This document shows positions 35,667-44,427 of a stretch of 64,000 nucleotides of DNA, piece after piece. Source of the DNA: an uncultured Bacteroides sp. GTDB lineage: Bacteria > Bacteroidota > Bacteroidia > Bacteroidales > Bacteroidaceae. The stretch lies in the NCBI GenBank assembly GCA_959606905.1, contig CAUHML010000004.1:53463-117462 (forward strand), written 5' to 3'. Every line of letters starts with the position of its first letter. The first letter of the stretch is position 1. The position numbers and the translations under genes were made by a program. Under the pieces are notes generated by a model that was not told the origin of the DNA, searched no databases, and was given only the letters and a program-made list of their open reading frames with translations.

Positions 35667-36656
35667 TTATTTTTTCAATGATGCGAGATATTCCTCATGT
35701 AAATGGTAGCATTTTTTCATAAACAAGATGTAAGTAATAGCCAATACAACCAATATAGTAACCATATACAGCCAATGAGCAAGCACTGTATTGGGACAGA
35801 GATAGATAAATCCAAGAGAAATCAATAACTGCATAATCATATACAGAGATGTCACCTTTACATGTCCAATCTTTAATTCATTAGCCATAATCTGATAAGC
35901 ATGCTTACGATGGGCCTCACCCAAGTTCTCGTGCAACATAATACGATGTACGATAGTCATACAGCCATCCACACCATATACTAACAAGAATACCAGCCAA
36001 GTAATATCCGTTGTCCTGATCATCACATTACCTAACAGAAACAGTATGATAAAAGCGATGCTGATAGAGCCGACATCCCCTGCAAAACATTTCGCTTTAC
36101 CCTTCGGACGAAAATTGAAAATACAAAACACCAATGAAGCTAGAATCGTTGATATGATCAAACTCTGTTCTACAAAAATATCATTCATATTCACTAGAGC
36201 CAACGAAACCAATACAACCAAAGAGTATCCTGCTGTGATACCATTGATTCCATCCATGAAGTTTATTACATTCGTGGCACCGACATATACTATTAGCGCC
36301 AACAGTATTATCCACCACATTGACCAATGCAATATGCCGAGTTGATAGAATACCATTACGGCGGCTGCAAACTGAGTTATTAATCTTACAGAGTCCGGCA
36401 ATGAATGGATATCATCAACAAAGCTAATACCTGCTACAAGTGTCAGACCTGCCAAAAACCAGGGATATTGAAATCCAAAGAAGGCAGTCCAAATCCATAT
36501 ACCAATTAAGAAAATTATACCTCCGCCACGCAATACAATCGTAGAGTGTGATGAGCGTTCGTTGGGCTTGTCGATAATGTTGCATTTATCCGCAATACGG
36601 AAATAGAGAAGTTCTGCAATGAGAAGCAGAATAAAAATAAAAATGTATGTGTTCAT
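35667..36656 (-). CDS. WecA/WbpL-like undecaprenyl-phosphate sugar-1-phosphate transferase
   Basis: A protein of 329 residues with about ten membrane segments. Family motifs: D-K-P-N-E-R-S-S-H near 30 (substrate loop), F-V-D-D-I-H (catalytic Asp-Asp) near 80, N-V-I-N-F-M-D-G-I-N-G near 133, F-A-G-D-V-G-S near 190, and H-R-K-H-A-Y-Q (H-x-H-type) near 252. It starts repeat-unit synthesis by placing an N-acetylhexosamine 1-phosphate on undecaprenyl phosphate. WbpL-type enzymes often use FucNAc or QuiNAc precursors; which one here is not certain. Confidence 0.9.
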   Translation of the reverse strand: MNTYIFIFILLLIAELLYFRIADKCNIIDKPNERSSHSTIVLRGGGIIFLIGIWIWTAFFGFQYPWFLAGLTLVAGISFVDDIHSLPDSVRLITQFAAAVMVFYQLGILHWSMWWIILLALIVYVGATNVINFMDGINGITAGYSLVVLVSLALVNMNDIFVEQSLIISTILASLVFCIFNFRPKGKAKCFAGDVGSISIAFIILFLLGNVMIRTTDITWLVFLLVYGVDGCMTIVHRIMLHENLGEAHRKHAYQIMANELKIGHVKVTSLYMIMQLLISLGFIYLCPNTVLAHWLYMVTILVVLAITYILFMKKCYHLHEEYLASLKK

Positions 36657-36671
36657 TTCTAATTATTACTA

Positions 36672-37904
36672 TTATAATCCCATTATCTTGTCTATTTTTT
36701 TCAGACATTCTTCTTTTGTGAAAAATTTATCGTAATACTCCCGGCCTTTTCGTCCTTTCTCTTGAAGTTCTGACCTACTCATCTTCGACAACGTAATTAC
36801 AAGTTTTGCTAATTCTTCAGAATCACCTGCAGAAACACTCCAACCACAATCTGCGTTCTTTATAACTTCACCACCTTCTCCATTTAGTACAGCAACAATC
36901 GGTCGTTCAGCTGCCATATATGAAGCTATCTTAGCAGGAGAATACAGATTAAATAATGGTGAATCGGTCAAAGACACAAGCATAACATTCGCCCTTTCAA
37001 AAAACATCGGCATAGTTTCAGATGGGAAACGTCCAAGAGTAAGCACTGTATCGTTAAGCTCGTATTCTCTCACAAATGAACGAACCCATTCTAATTTACG
37101 TCCATCACCAACAATCACCCATTTGATATTTCCATACTCTTTAGTTTTCAATGCAGCTTTCATATTACACTCCATACCATGAGCCTCACCTACAGCACCT
37201 GCAAACATGATAATAAAATCATGTTCGCTTGAAAGCTCCTGTAATTCTTTTGGAAGAGAAAAAGCTGAATCTAGTATATTGACTGTTCCGTCACTCCACT
37301 GTGGAAAGTAAATTATCTTATCTCGATAATCACCATATTGCAAGATGCTTTGATCGAAATTTCGTGAAGAAGTAAGTATTTTATCTGAGTTTTTGTATTC
37401 ACTCTTCACAAACCAATTAAAAAATCCAAGAATAACTTTATTGTTAATACCACCTGCAGCAACCAAACTTTCGGGCCATAAATCAAGAACCCAAGTATAA
37501 AGTGGCACATGTCGCATTTTCTTGTACAGTACCGCTGGACTTGACATTGTCACTGGCGATAGCTGCTGACAGAACACTATGTCATACTTAAAAAACAGTG
37601 CATGAAAAAACATCCATATCCATCCAACTATCAAATAACTGAAATAGTTAAGCATCAACATGATTTTATTGTCTTCACCACGAGGTATAATTGGCAGGTG
37701 TGTCACCCGTACTCCGTTGATTACTTCATGTCGTTTATTTAACATCCCATAACCTGGGAAAAAAGTTCCTTTGGGATAATTTGGTATGCCAGTCACCACA
37801 TGTACGTCATGCCCTTCTTCCACTAAATGAAAGGCGATATCATTGCCACGGAACGTCTCAGGATAAAAATACTGACACACAAAAAGTATCTTCTTTTTCT
37901 TCAT
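36672..37904 (-). CDS. wbuB: WbuB-like glycosyltransferase, GT4 family
   Basis: A protein of 410 residues. GT-B fold: L-F-V-C-Q-Y-F-Y-P-E-T-F-R-G-N-D near 6-21 and G-I-P-N-Y-P-K-G near 38 are typical of the WbuB group. The C-terminal E-x7-E region is represented by Y-S-P-A-K-I-A-S-Y-M-A-A-E-R-P-I near 320. In E. coli clusters WbuB is linked to fnlABC and adds L-FucNAc. It lies 15 bases upstream of the initiating transferase gene, supporting an early step. Confidence 0.85.
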   Translation of the reverse strand: MKKKKILFVCQYFYPETFRGNDIAFHLVEEGHDVHVVTGIPNYPKGTFFPGYGMLNKRHEVINGVRVTHLPIIPRGEDNKIMLMLNYFSYLIVGWIWMFFHALFFKYDIVFCQQLSPVTMSSPAVLYKKMRHVPLYTWVLDLWPESLVAAGGINNKVILGFFNWFVKSEYKNSDKILTSSRNFDQSILQYGDYRDKIIYFPQWSDGTVNILDSAFSLPKELQELSSEHDFIIMFAGAVGEAHGMECNMKAALKTKEYGNIKWVIVGDGRKLEWVRSFVREYELNDTVLTLGRFPSETMPMFFERANVMLVSLTDSPLFNLYSPAKIASYMAAERPIVAVLNGEGGEVIKNADCGWSVSAGDSEELAKLVITLSKMSRSELQEKGRKGREYYDKFFTKEECLKKIDKIMGL

Positions 37905-37911
37905 TATAACT

Positions 37912-38547
37912 TTAAATCAAATAATAAGACATACTTAATGCCTTGTTTTTTATCTTCTCAACCATATTAAAAACATCAAATACTGCATTTTGCGCATCTT
38001 CAGGAGCCAATGGTTTTTTATTTCTTGCGAAAGAATGGGCATACATTCCTCTTATATTTTTCAAGATTACCAAAGAAGCAAGTTCCTGCGCATTTTGAGG
38101 GACATCAATACCTATTGGAGTTAAAAGTTTGCGCATATATTTTACATCAATACCATGGTTATCTTGTATCGCATATTTACTTAACTCACTTTTACGCTCA
38201 CGCAGTCTCGTAGACAAATAATCATTCAGCTTCGTATTATCCCATTTTTTCTCATCATTAAAGGACAATGGATGCTCATCAAAATGCAAAAAGCAAAATG
38301 TCGCAAAAGAAAATTTACGAAGTTTTGAATTAAATTCTCTTTCTATCTTATCAACAGAATACAATGTTACATCTTCTAAAAATTCTTCAAATGCAGCATG
38401 GCATAAAATACAGAAAGAATGTACGTCCAAATTATAATCCACGGGGTTCTCTAAAGGATTTGTATGAGGTGCTATATATTTGATTGCAAGTTCAAGTATA
38501 TGATCCTCCAATTCTTTAAATTTATTTTCTAATTCTTTTTGTGACAT
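37912..38547 (-). CDS. HEPN-like protein paired with DUF262
   Basis: A protein of 211 residues from the ATG at 38547 (a TTG two codons earlier is in frame). All-helical. An N-terminal H-A-A-F-E-E-F-L-E-D helix near 50-59 and, near the C-terminus, R-G-M-Y-A-H (Arg166, His171) give the R-x4-H motif of HEPN ribonucleases. HEPN proteins encoded next to DUF262 proteins have been predicted as toxin or defence nucleases; the exact HEPN subfamily (possibly MAE_28990- or RiboL-PSP-type) is not certain. The gene overlaps the DUF262 gene by 26 bases, so the two are translationally coupled. It has no evident role in polysaccharide synthesis. Confidence 0.7.
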   Translation of the reverse strand: MSQKELENKFKELEDHILELAIKYIAPHTNPLENPVDYNLDVHSFCILCHAAFEEFLEDVTLYSVDKIEREFNSKLRKFSFATFCFLHFDEHPLSFNDEKKWDNTKLNDYLSTRLRERKSELSKYAIQDNHGIDVKYMRKLLTPIGIDVPQNAQELASLVILKNIRGMYAHSFARNKKPLAPEDAQNAVFDVFNMVEKIKNKALSMSYYLI

Positions 38548-39700
38548 ATTCAAATGGCGTTATTTTACCTTGAATTCCATAGGCTTCTGACACAATATCT
38601 TGAATTCTTGAATATCGAATTTTATAGTTTTCCATATTCTTCGTTGAACCATCAATAGTAGCTTGAAAATCAAAATCTTCTTCAAAGAGTTTTATATATA
38701 GATCTTTGAATTTTGAATTATTATCAATCGTCAGCTTCCCATGTCCTATTTTATCAAAAAAGAAAACTAAAACTTCAAGTAGTACTCTATTAAATTTCGT
38801 ATTTAATTCCCCATTCTTGTATTTACGCCCCACTTTATTATTATTTCCAAAAACATCAACCAACTTCTTTACTGCTTCAAATACACGATTTTTAAGTGTT
38901 TCAATATATTCTCGGTCACTATTCCAACGCTCATTGAATACTTTAGTTTTGTTATCTAGAAATTGGAGCAAATTTCCTTTGTAATCAGAGGCATATTCTA
39001 AAAAAGACATACAGCGAAGCAGAACCTCAACATCACGCAACCTCTTATCCGGCTCTTTTATATTCATTACATTACGCAGAATATTATCTTCATCAGTTAC
39101 TTGAAGCAAAAATTCTGAGAATTTACCTTTATTTAGTGCTTGCCTCAGTTCTTGAGAACTTAATTTAGTTGACCCAGCATTAAGTCTGTAAAAAATATCA
39201 TATAGAGAATTTTCACTATGATAATTTGATATAACAGTGCATCTGAGAGCTGAATTCTCAAAAATCCTTAACAATTCGGTATCAGAAGATAAGTCATCAT
39301 AGGAAAGAGCGTTATATTTACTTTTTAGATCCGCCGTCTTTGGATTTCTTCTATCCCAATATTTGTACTTCTCATTATCCTTATATCCTGCAATAGTCAA
39401 CAATCGTTGTTTGCCATCTATAACAATAAACGAATTCCTCTTTCCTTTACTTTCAGCAAGCACAATTTCAGGAATGGGATAACCTATTAATATAGATTCT
39501 ATTAGCCTGCTTCTCTTTGTGTCATTCCAAGCATTACGTCGCTGAAAACCAGGATTAAGGTCAATATTTCCCTGTTCTATTTGATTTAAAATTGTTGCTA
39601 CTGTCCAATCTCGTGAATAAACTATTAGATCAGCATTGTCTTCAACAGAATTAATATCATCAGCATCTTGATATCCATCTTCAAATTCATCTTCACTCAT
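38522..39700 (-). CDS. DUF262 domain protein (GmrSD N-terminal-like)
   Basis: A protein of 392 residues. A DUF262/ParB-Srx-like domain (about 28-240) carries G-N-I-D-L-N-P-G-F-Q-R-R-N-A-W near 43-57, I-P-E-I-V-L-A-E near 77, and the hallmark V-I-D-G-K-Q-R-L near 92-99. The family is the N-terminal NTP-binding/nuclease module of GmrSD type IV restriction enzymes. Here no C-terminal DUF1524 HNH domain follows; the remaining 150 residues are helical. The start (M-S-E-D-E-F-E-D-G) is acidic. It is preceded by a 355-base gap with a possible promoter, so the pair may be expressed independently of the sugar genes. Confidence 0.85.
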   Translation of the reverse strand: MSEDEFEDGYQDADDINSVEDNADLIVYSRDWTVATILNQIEQGNIDLNPGFQRRNAWNDTKRSRLIESILIGYPIPEIVLAESKGKRNSFIVIDGKQRLLTIAGYKDNEKYKYWDRRNPKTADLKSKYNALSYDDLSSDTELLRIFENSALRCTVISNYHSENSLYDIFYRLNAGSTKLSSQELRQALNKGKFSEFLLQVTDEDNILRNVMNIKEPDKRLRDVEVLLRCMSFLEYASDYKGNLLQFLDNKTKVFNERWNSDREYIETLKNRVFEAVKKLVDVFGNNNKVGRKYKNGELNTKFNRVLLEVLVFFFDKIGHGKLTIDNNSKFKDLYIKLFEEDFDFQATIDGSTKNMENYKIRYSRIQDIVSEAYGIQGKITPFEYVTKRIRK

Positions 39701-39844
39701 ACTTATATTTTTTAGAATTTCATATTTATTATCATTCAGTTTGCTCTGCTATATGATAGTTCAATTTTGATGTATCGTATAAGAGAAAGTCTTCTTAGTT
39801 TTTTCTATCAAATAAATCTAAAAATATTACAAAATATTCTACAA

Positions 39845-39884
39845 CAAACTTAGTTATAGATACAAAATAATTAGAGAAATTCTC
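39845..39884 (-). promoter_or_regulatory. Possible promoter and operator of the DUF262-HEPN pair
   Basis: TAAGTTTG on the minus strand (39852-39845) fits TAnnTTTG. A perfect 11-base palindrome GAGAAATTCTC lies at 39874-39884, near where the -33 region would be, and might be a repressor site. No clear -33 TTTG. Nothing else is seen in the 39701-40055 gap. Confidence 0.35.
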
Positions 39885-40055
39885 CATGAAGTAGAGTCTC
39901 AGTTTGGTACTTGAAATAAAATCTTTCGAGATCGTCACTACTATACATAAATTTTAGTTTGCAACAAAAGTCTTGATTTTAAAAGAGAGTTCTAATTTGA
40001 GTGCTTACTTCTGAGGAATGGCTTCCGCTTTATAACGGATAATAAGGTTTCAAAA

Positions 40056-41012
40056 TTAAAGCAACTTGTTGACTAAATAAAAAAGTCTTTTATTTATAAA
40101 ATACGAATATGATAATAGTTTAACTATGAAAGACGGATATGACTTAAGAGTTTCACAATGCTTATCAGCCTCAAAGGTGGCAAGAATCGATTTATATTCC
40201 TTGTATGTAACAATCTTGGCTGACGAGTGTAAAATACCTCTTACCCAAAATGATAATAAATACAATTTAACAAATGGAGTGGTATTGTCCGACCTTAGAT
40301 AAATCTCTTGCAAATTTTGAAAAAAAGGATATGCCTTCACTATTTTCGACACATTCGATGCAGTCATTATGGACCCTGGACGATGAAGATAGTTATAAAG
40401 CGGCTTCTTAATATGCACGACTTCATCTACATTCAGAAGGGCTTTCCAGATAAACAGCTGGTCCTCACCATATGGATTATTTTCAAAAGTCAATTTGTGG
40501 TCTTTATACCACTCAATGTTCAGTAATGATCCAGGAGCTAATATTCTAATTTGACGTTTTAAAAATAATTCTTGTATTTGGGAACGAGAATAAACTTCAA
40601 TACCATTATCATAACTGGTAGACTTAAATACATCATTTTCTATTACATCCTGAAAATCAGAGATTACAAATTTTACATTTGGAACTTTTACAATTACCCT
40701 TTCGAAATACTCTAACGTGTCTGGCTGAATAATGTCATCACTATCCGGAAAATAAACATACTCTCCTTTAGCAACAGCAAAACCTGTATTTCGGGCACCT
40801 GAAAGACCTGTATTCTCTTGATGAACCACTCTTACTTGGGAATATTGTGCTGCAAATTCATCGCATATTTTTGGACAACCATCTAAAGAGCCATCATCTA
40901 CTAATATCAACTCATAATCCGATATTGTCTGGTTGAGAACAGATTGAACTGAATTTCGTAAATACTTCTCAACATTATAGACAGGCATTACTATTGAAAA
41001 CTTAGGCTGCAT
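40056..41012 (-). CDS. Glycosyltransferase, GT2 family
   Basis: A protein of 318 residues. GT-A fold start F-S-I-V-M-P-V-Y-N-V-E-K-Y-L (5-18), E-L-I-L-V-D-D-G-S-L-D-G (33-44), N-T-G-L-S-G-A-R-N-T-G near 67-77 and the DxD-equivalent F-P-D-S-D-D near 92. It adds one sugar of the repeat unit; donor and linkage unknown. The upstream gap contains a decayed second GT2 gene. Confidence 0.9.
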   Translation of the reverse strand: MQPKFSIVMPVYNVEKYLRNSVQSVLNQTISDYELILVDDGSLDGCPKICDEFAAQYSQVRVVHQENTGLSGARNTGFAVAKGEYVYFPDSDDIIQPDTLEYFERVIVKVPNVKFVISDFQDVIENDVFKSTSYDNGIEVYSRSQIQELFLKRQIRILAPGSLLNIEWYKDHKLTFENNPYGEDQLFIWKALLNVDEVVHIKKPLYNYLHRPGSIMTASNVSKIVKAYPFFQNLQEIYLRSDNTTPFVKLYLLSFWVRGILHSSAKIVTYKEYKSILATFEADKHCETLKSYPSFIVKLLSYSYFINKRLFYLVNKLL

Positions 41013-41135
41013 ATCTCATATATTTTAAAGTTACACAATCCGAGATGCATAACACTACTTTTTTCCTACTATTGATATTCCATATAAAATGGAGTATTAC
41101 ATTACTATTCATTATATCACACCTATTTATTATTT

Positions 41136-41482
41136 TTATCTTTCGAAGTATGCTTGAAAAGACATCTTACATGCATCCTTTCTAGCGCGTATGGTATAGT
41201 CTAACAGCATTTGATAAAAAAGCCCTTTACAATATTGATTTCTTTCCGAAGAACTTTACATAGAGAATATAGAATTCATAAATCACGAATCATCAAGTTC
41301 AGCCGTTCTCTTAATATCTTATCGCCATACTTCTGCTAGAATTCTATTATATTCTCCTTCGCACCATCATTCACTATAATGCTTTTATGTTTGGGATAGG
41401 ATTGAGGCAATATACTCTCAATAGCCTCATAGAGTTAGTCGATATGACTATAGAATGGTATGATTACACTTACATTCTTCAT
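41136..41482 (-). pseudogene. Decayed GT2 glycosyltransferase gene
   Basis: Reading the minus strand from ATG 41482 gives M-K-N-V-S-V-I-I-P-F-Y-S-H-I-D, a stop, then L-Y-E-A-I-E-S-I-L-P-Q-S-Y-P and I-I-V-N-D-G-A-K-E-N, another stop, then Q-K-Y-G-D-K-I. This is the recognisable N-terminus of a GT2 enzyme. In another frame the distal part reads L-L-D-Y-T-I-R-A-R-K-D-A-C-K-M-S-F-Q-A-Y-F-E-R, stop, like a C-terminal end. Stops, frameshift and a large internal loss make it non-functional. Its ATG still overlaps the deacetylase stop as ATGA, a relic of operon coupling. The rest of the gap (41013-41135) shows nothing. Confidence 0.8.
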
Positions 41483-42183
41483 TTTAACATATTTAGAAAT
41501 TTCACATCGACATTAATCCTTGGCAAATAGTACTTTTTCAGGAATGCTGGCTTAGTAATCGGACAGGCCACTGTACCAAAGGCATATTTATACACCTTTC
41601 CTGCCAAATGCTTATTGGTATAACCGCAGGCATAATAAGAGCCGTAAGGATAAGCAAACATCTCTACAGATTTACCAATGATCTGCTCCAACTCACGTCT
41701 AGAATCCTGAAGATCTTGCAATGCTTGGTCCTTGTTGAGTAAAATGAACTCCCCATGACTTACACCATGAGAAGCGATAGTGCAAAGTCCGTTTTGAGAC
41801 ATCTCCACAAGTTGTTTTCGAGTGATAAATTCCTCTTTATCCAAAAGTGACACATTCACAAAGAGAGTGAACGGAATACCTGCTTCCTTCAGCAAAGGAT
41901 AAGCATTATGGTAGAAATTCTCAGGAACATCATCTATTGTAAGTGCAAAAAAATCCTGTTCTTTCTCCCAATTCTCCAAACGGATAGTTTTCTTATTCTT
42001 TAACCACTGAAGGAACTCCCTGCATTGCTCCGTAGAGATACGAAAAGGCTCTGTCTCCTCATCCTGTACCTCATCTCCCACCCAATGCAACATCAATACT
42101 CTTCCTCTTTCAGGAAAGAATTTAGCCACATTTGTGTGAAATATGTGGCAACACTTTCCTATAATACGTCTAACAAGTTTCAT
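41479..42183 (-). CDS. Polysaccharide deacetylase (NodB/CE4 family)
   Basis: A protein of 234 residues. NodB motif 1 L-T-I-D-D-V-P near 81-87 (catalytic Asp-Asp) and motif 2 S-H-G-V-S-H near 138-143 (metal His pair) are present; motif 3 is suggested by A-Y-P-Y-G near 176. It has no signal peptide, so it probably acts in the cytoplasm on a lipid-linked intermediate, or is secreted atypically. Its start overlaps the preceding glycosyltransferase stop by four bases. Confidence 0.88.
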   Translation of the reverse strand: MKLVRRIIGKCCHIFHTNVAKFFPERGRVLMLHWVGDEVQDEETEPFRISTEQCREFLQWLKNKKTIRLENWEKEQDFFALTIDDVPENFYHNAYPLLKEAGIPFTLFVNVSLLDKEEFITRKQLVEMSQNGLCTIASHGVSHGEFILLNKDQALQDLQDSRRELEQIIGKSVEMFAYPYGSYYACGYTNKHLAGKVYKYAFGTVACPITKPAFLKKYYLPRINVDVKFLNMLK

Positions 42184-43298
42184 TTAATCTCAAGTACTTT
42201 TTTTATGAGATTCAACTGATAATGAGTATTCCAACAATCATCAATCTCTTTATAGCAAGCTTTACGGACTTCTTCTCGACAACCGCTCTTTGATATAAAC
42301 CACTGAGAGATACTACGAGCAAGATCTTCCACATTGTCGTACTCGAAAAAAGCACCTGTATGACCTGGGATAATAGATTCAAATTCAGGCATCTGACACT
42401 TGAAGTTATTGTGGGAAATAGCAGGACAACCAAACATAAGTACATGCATAGCAGTAAGTCCGATATTTCCAGGAGCCACACAGAGATCGGCATTATAAAT
42501 AAGTTCCGCATTGATCTTCTCATCAAAGCAGGGACCATAAAACCACACATTATCTTGAAGCTGATATTTAGCTACCTCCACTTCCAATGACTGACGAATC
42601 TCACCATCACCCACAAAGGCAATGTTGTAATTCTCACCTTTTTGTTTGAGAATGCCAACCGCCTCCACAATCTGATCCAGTTTCTTCACAGGAGTTAAGC
42701 GACCGATAAAAATAATAGTCGGATTGTTATTTTTGAAATGCTCTTTATAAACATTAGAAGCAACAATATTATTACGAATTTCCAGCTGTTTATCATAGTC
42801 CAGAGAGTTCTTGATGACATGCAGTTTACTGGCATCAAAGCCCTCCTTTATCATTTCATTTCTGGCATAGTCTCCATACAAGAAAAATCCGTCCACCTTT
42901 CTAAAAAAAAACTTTTTGATACTTTTCTGCCAACAGGACTCCTTACCATACCACCCGTGAGTCCAAAGGTAAAGTTTTGAGTCTTTCATACCCTTGCCCA
43001 ATTTTTGCAAAAGCCACCATTCTGAGAAAGAACGGATAACACCGGGACAGATAATGGCATCATACTGCTGAATATTCAGTTTCTTGATACCCTTGTAATA
43101 CACCATAGGACCCAAAACCTTCTTCTCTTCCATTGACAAATCACAATGCTTAAGCAAAGAGTAGTCAAACATCTTCAGATTACGCTTCGCATTGCCACAA
43201 AAGAACCAATCCACATCAAGTTCTTTGTCCAACAGTTTATATATCGCTTCCCTATATAATGGTGCATAAGGGAAAAGCATAGCGATTTTCTTTGCCAT
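42180..43298 (-). CDS. Glycosyltransferase, GT4 family
   Basis: A protein of 372 residues. N-terminal domain M-L-F-P-Y-A-P-L-Y-R-E-A; C-terminal GT1/GT4 domain begins I-I-F-I-G-R-L-T-P-V-K-K-L-D near 194-207, with V-A-P-G-N-I-G-L-T-A-M-H-V-L-M-F-G-C-P near 280 at the donor-binding E-x7-E region (the first Glu replaced). Adds a sugar to the repeat unit; specificity not readable. Confidence 0.88.
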   Translation of the reverse strand: MAKKIAMLFPYAPLYREAIYKLLDKELDVDWFFCGNAKRNLKMFDYSLLKHCDLSMEEKKVLGPMVYYKGIKKLNIQQYDAIICPGVIRSFSEWWLLQKLGKGMKDSKLYLWTHGWYGKESCWQKSIKKFFFRKVDGFFLYGDYARNEMIKEGFDASKLHVIKNSLDYDKQLEIRNNIVASNVYKEHFKNNNPTIIFIGRLTPVKKLDQIVEAVGILKQKGENYNIAFVGDGEIRQSLEVEVAKYQLQDNVWFYGPCFDEKINAELIYNADLCVAPGNIGLTAMHVLMFGCPAISHNNFKCQMPEFESIIPGHTGAFFEYDNVEDLARSISQWFISKSGCREEVRKACYKEIDDCWNTHYQLNLIKKVLEIK

Positions 43299-43318
43299 AA
43301 TATTCTTTTTATCCTTTA

Positions 43319-44419
43319 CTACATCCTCAGCATCCTCTCAATCGCCCATCTATGGCTTTCGCATTGAAAATTATTAAGCATCATCGGAATGTCTGGACCT
43401 TTCAAAAGGCCATAAACCGCATGAGAAAGAATATGCATATTAGTTGTGGGAGATACAGCACCCAATCCCCTCAGTAAGTAAAGTTTATACTCAATCCACA
43501 GAGATTTGAGGGTGGTATTGAGATACTTCCAATACTTATCTTCTTCATTTAGAAGCTCACACAAATAACCATTGTATAACTTACATTCTGCACTCTCATC
43601 TAGTTCAAGACTAGTTTCTGAGAACCTCGTGTTGTGTACTTCAAAGGATAGCTGCATATCCTCATTAATGTCCATTTCTACAATAAGTCCCTTGTACCAG
43701 TTTTCACCATGTTGGTTAGAGAATAACTGAAAAAAGAAATTGCCAAGGCTATAAAAAATCTTTTTGCCATTGTATTCTTCCCATCCCTGTGGAGTATGAG
43801 GATGTGAAGCGATAACGGTATCAGCTCCCATATCAATAAACTCTTTATAGCGAGCACGCCATTCTGGAAGGGGTACAACGACATCCTCTACTCCTGCATG
43901 CGGCAGGACAATTAGCAGATCACATTCCTTCTTGGCATTCAGAATAGTCTTATTGACAAGAGGATGATTGATCCAAGCAGTACCATAATCTGAAGGCTTT
44001 GAATCAAGTCCTAAAGCCCCAAACTCCTTATGCACCAAACACAAAAGACCAACCTTGATTCCATCCTTCTCGACCACACGAAGGTTATAGGCATCCTTAA
44101 AATCTCCAGCACCTATAATAAGGGTATCCTCTTTGAATGCTCTGATAGAAGTCTCACATCCTTCCTTATCTTGGTCCATCATATGGTTATTAGCCAGCAT
44201 AATGATGTTAGCTCCAAGGTTCTCGATAAACGCAGGAGAATCCAAAGACTGAGTCAACGCAGGACCACTCTTATATATAGTTCTTCCCACCCCTCTAACT
44301 GGAGCTTCAAAATTGACAGCTACATAATCTGCACACTTGAGTAAATTCAGCAGACGTTGATCAACTTGTATTCTCTTTGGGTCTTGGCTTACAAAATCGC
44401 CACAGATAACAAACTTCAT
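43319..44419 (-). CDS. CapA-family (PGA_cap) metallophosphatase-like protein
   Basis: A protein of 366 residues. I-C-G-D-F-V near 4-9, V-N-F-E-A-P near 36, M-L-A-N-N-H-M-M-D near 74-82, A-G-D-F near 104, L-P-H-A-G-V-E near 170 and S-H-P-H-T-P-Q near 205 give the Asp/Asn/His set of calcineurin-like CapA proteins. CapA is required for poly-gamma-glutamate capsule synthesis and export in Bacillus; copies in polysaccharide loci are common but not well understood. No signal peptide. It is followed closely in the operon by the deacetylase-glycosyltransferase pair and preceded by an ATP-grasp gene. Confidence 0.85.
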   Translation of the reverse strand: MKFVICGDFVSQDPKRIQVDQRLLNLLKCADYVAVNFEAPVRGVGRTIYKSGPALTQSLDSPAFIENLGANIIMLANNHMMDQDKEGCETSIRAFKEDTLIIGAGDFKDAYNLRVVEKDGIKVGLLCLVHKEFGALGLDSKPSDYGTAWINHPLVNKTILNAKKECDLLIVLPHAGVEDVVVPLPEWRARYKEFIDMGADTVIASHPHTPQGWEEYNGKKIFYSLGNFFFQLFSNQHGENWYKGLIVEMDINEDMQLSFEVHNTRFSETSLELDESAECKLYNGYLCELLNEEDKYWKYLNTTLKSLWIEYKLYLLRGLGAVSPTTNMHILSHAVYGLLKGPDIPMMLNNFQCESHRWAIERMLRM

Positions 44420-44427
44420 ATCAAGTA

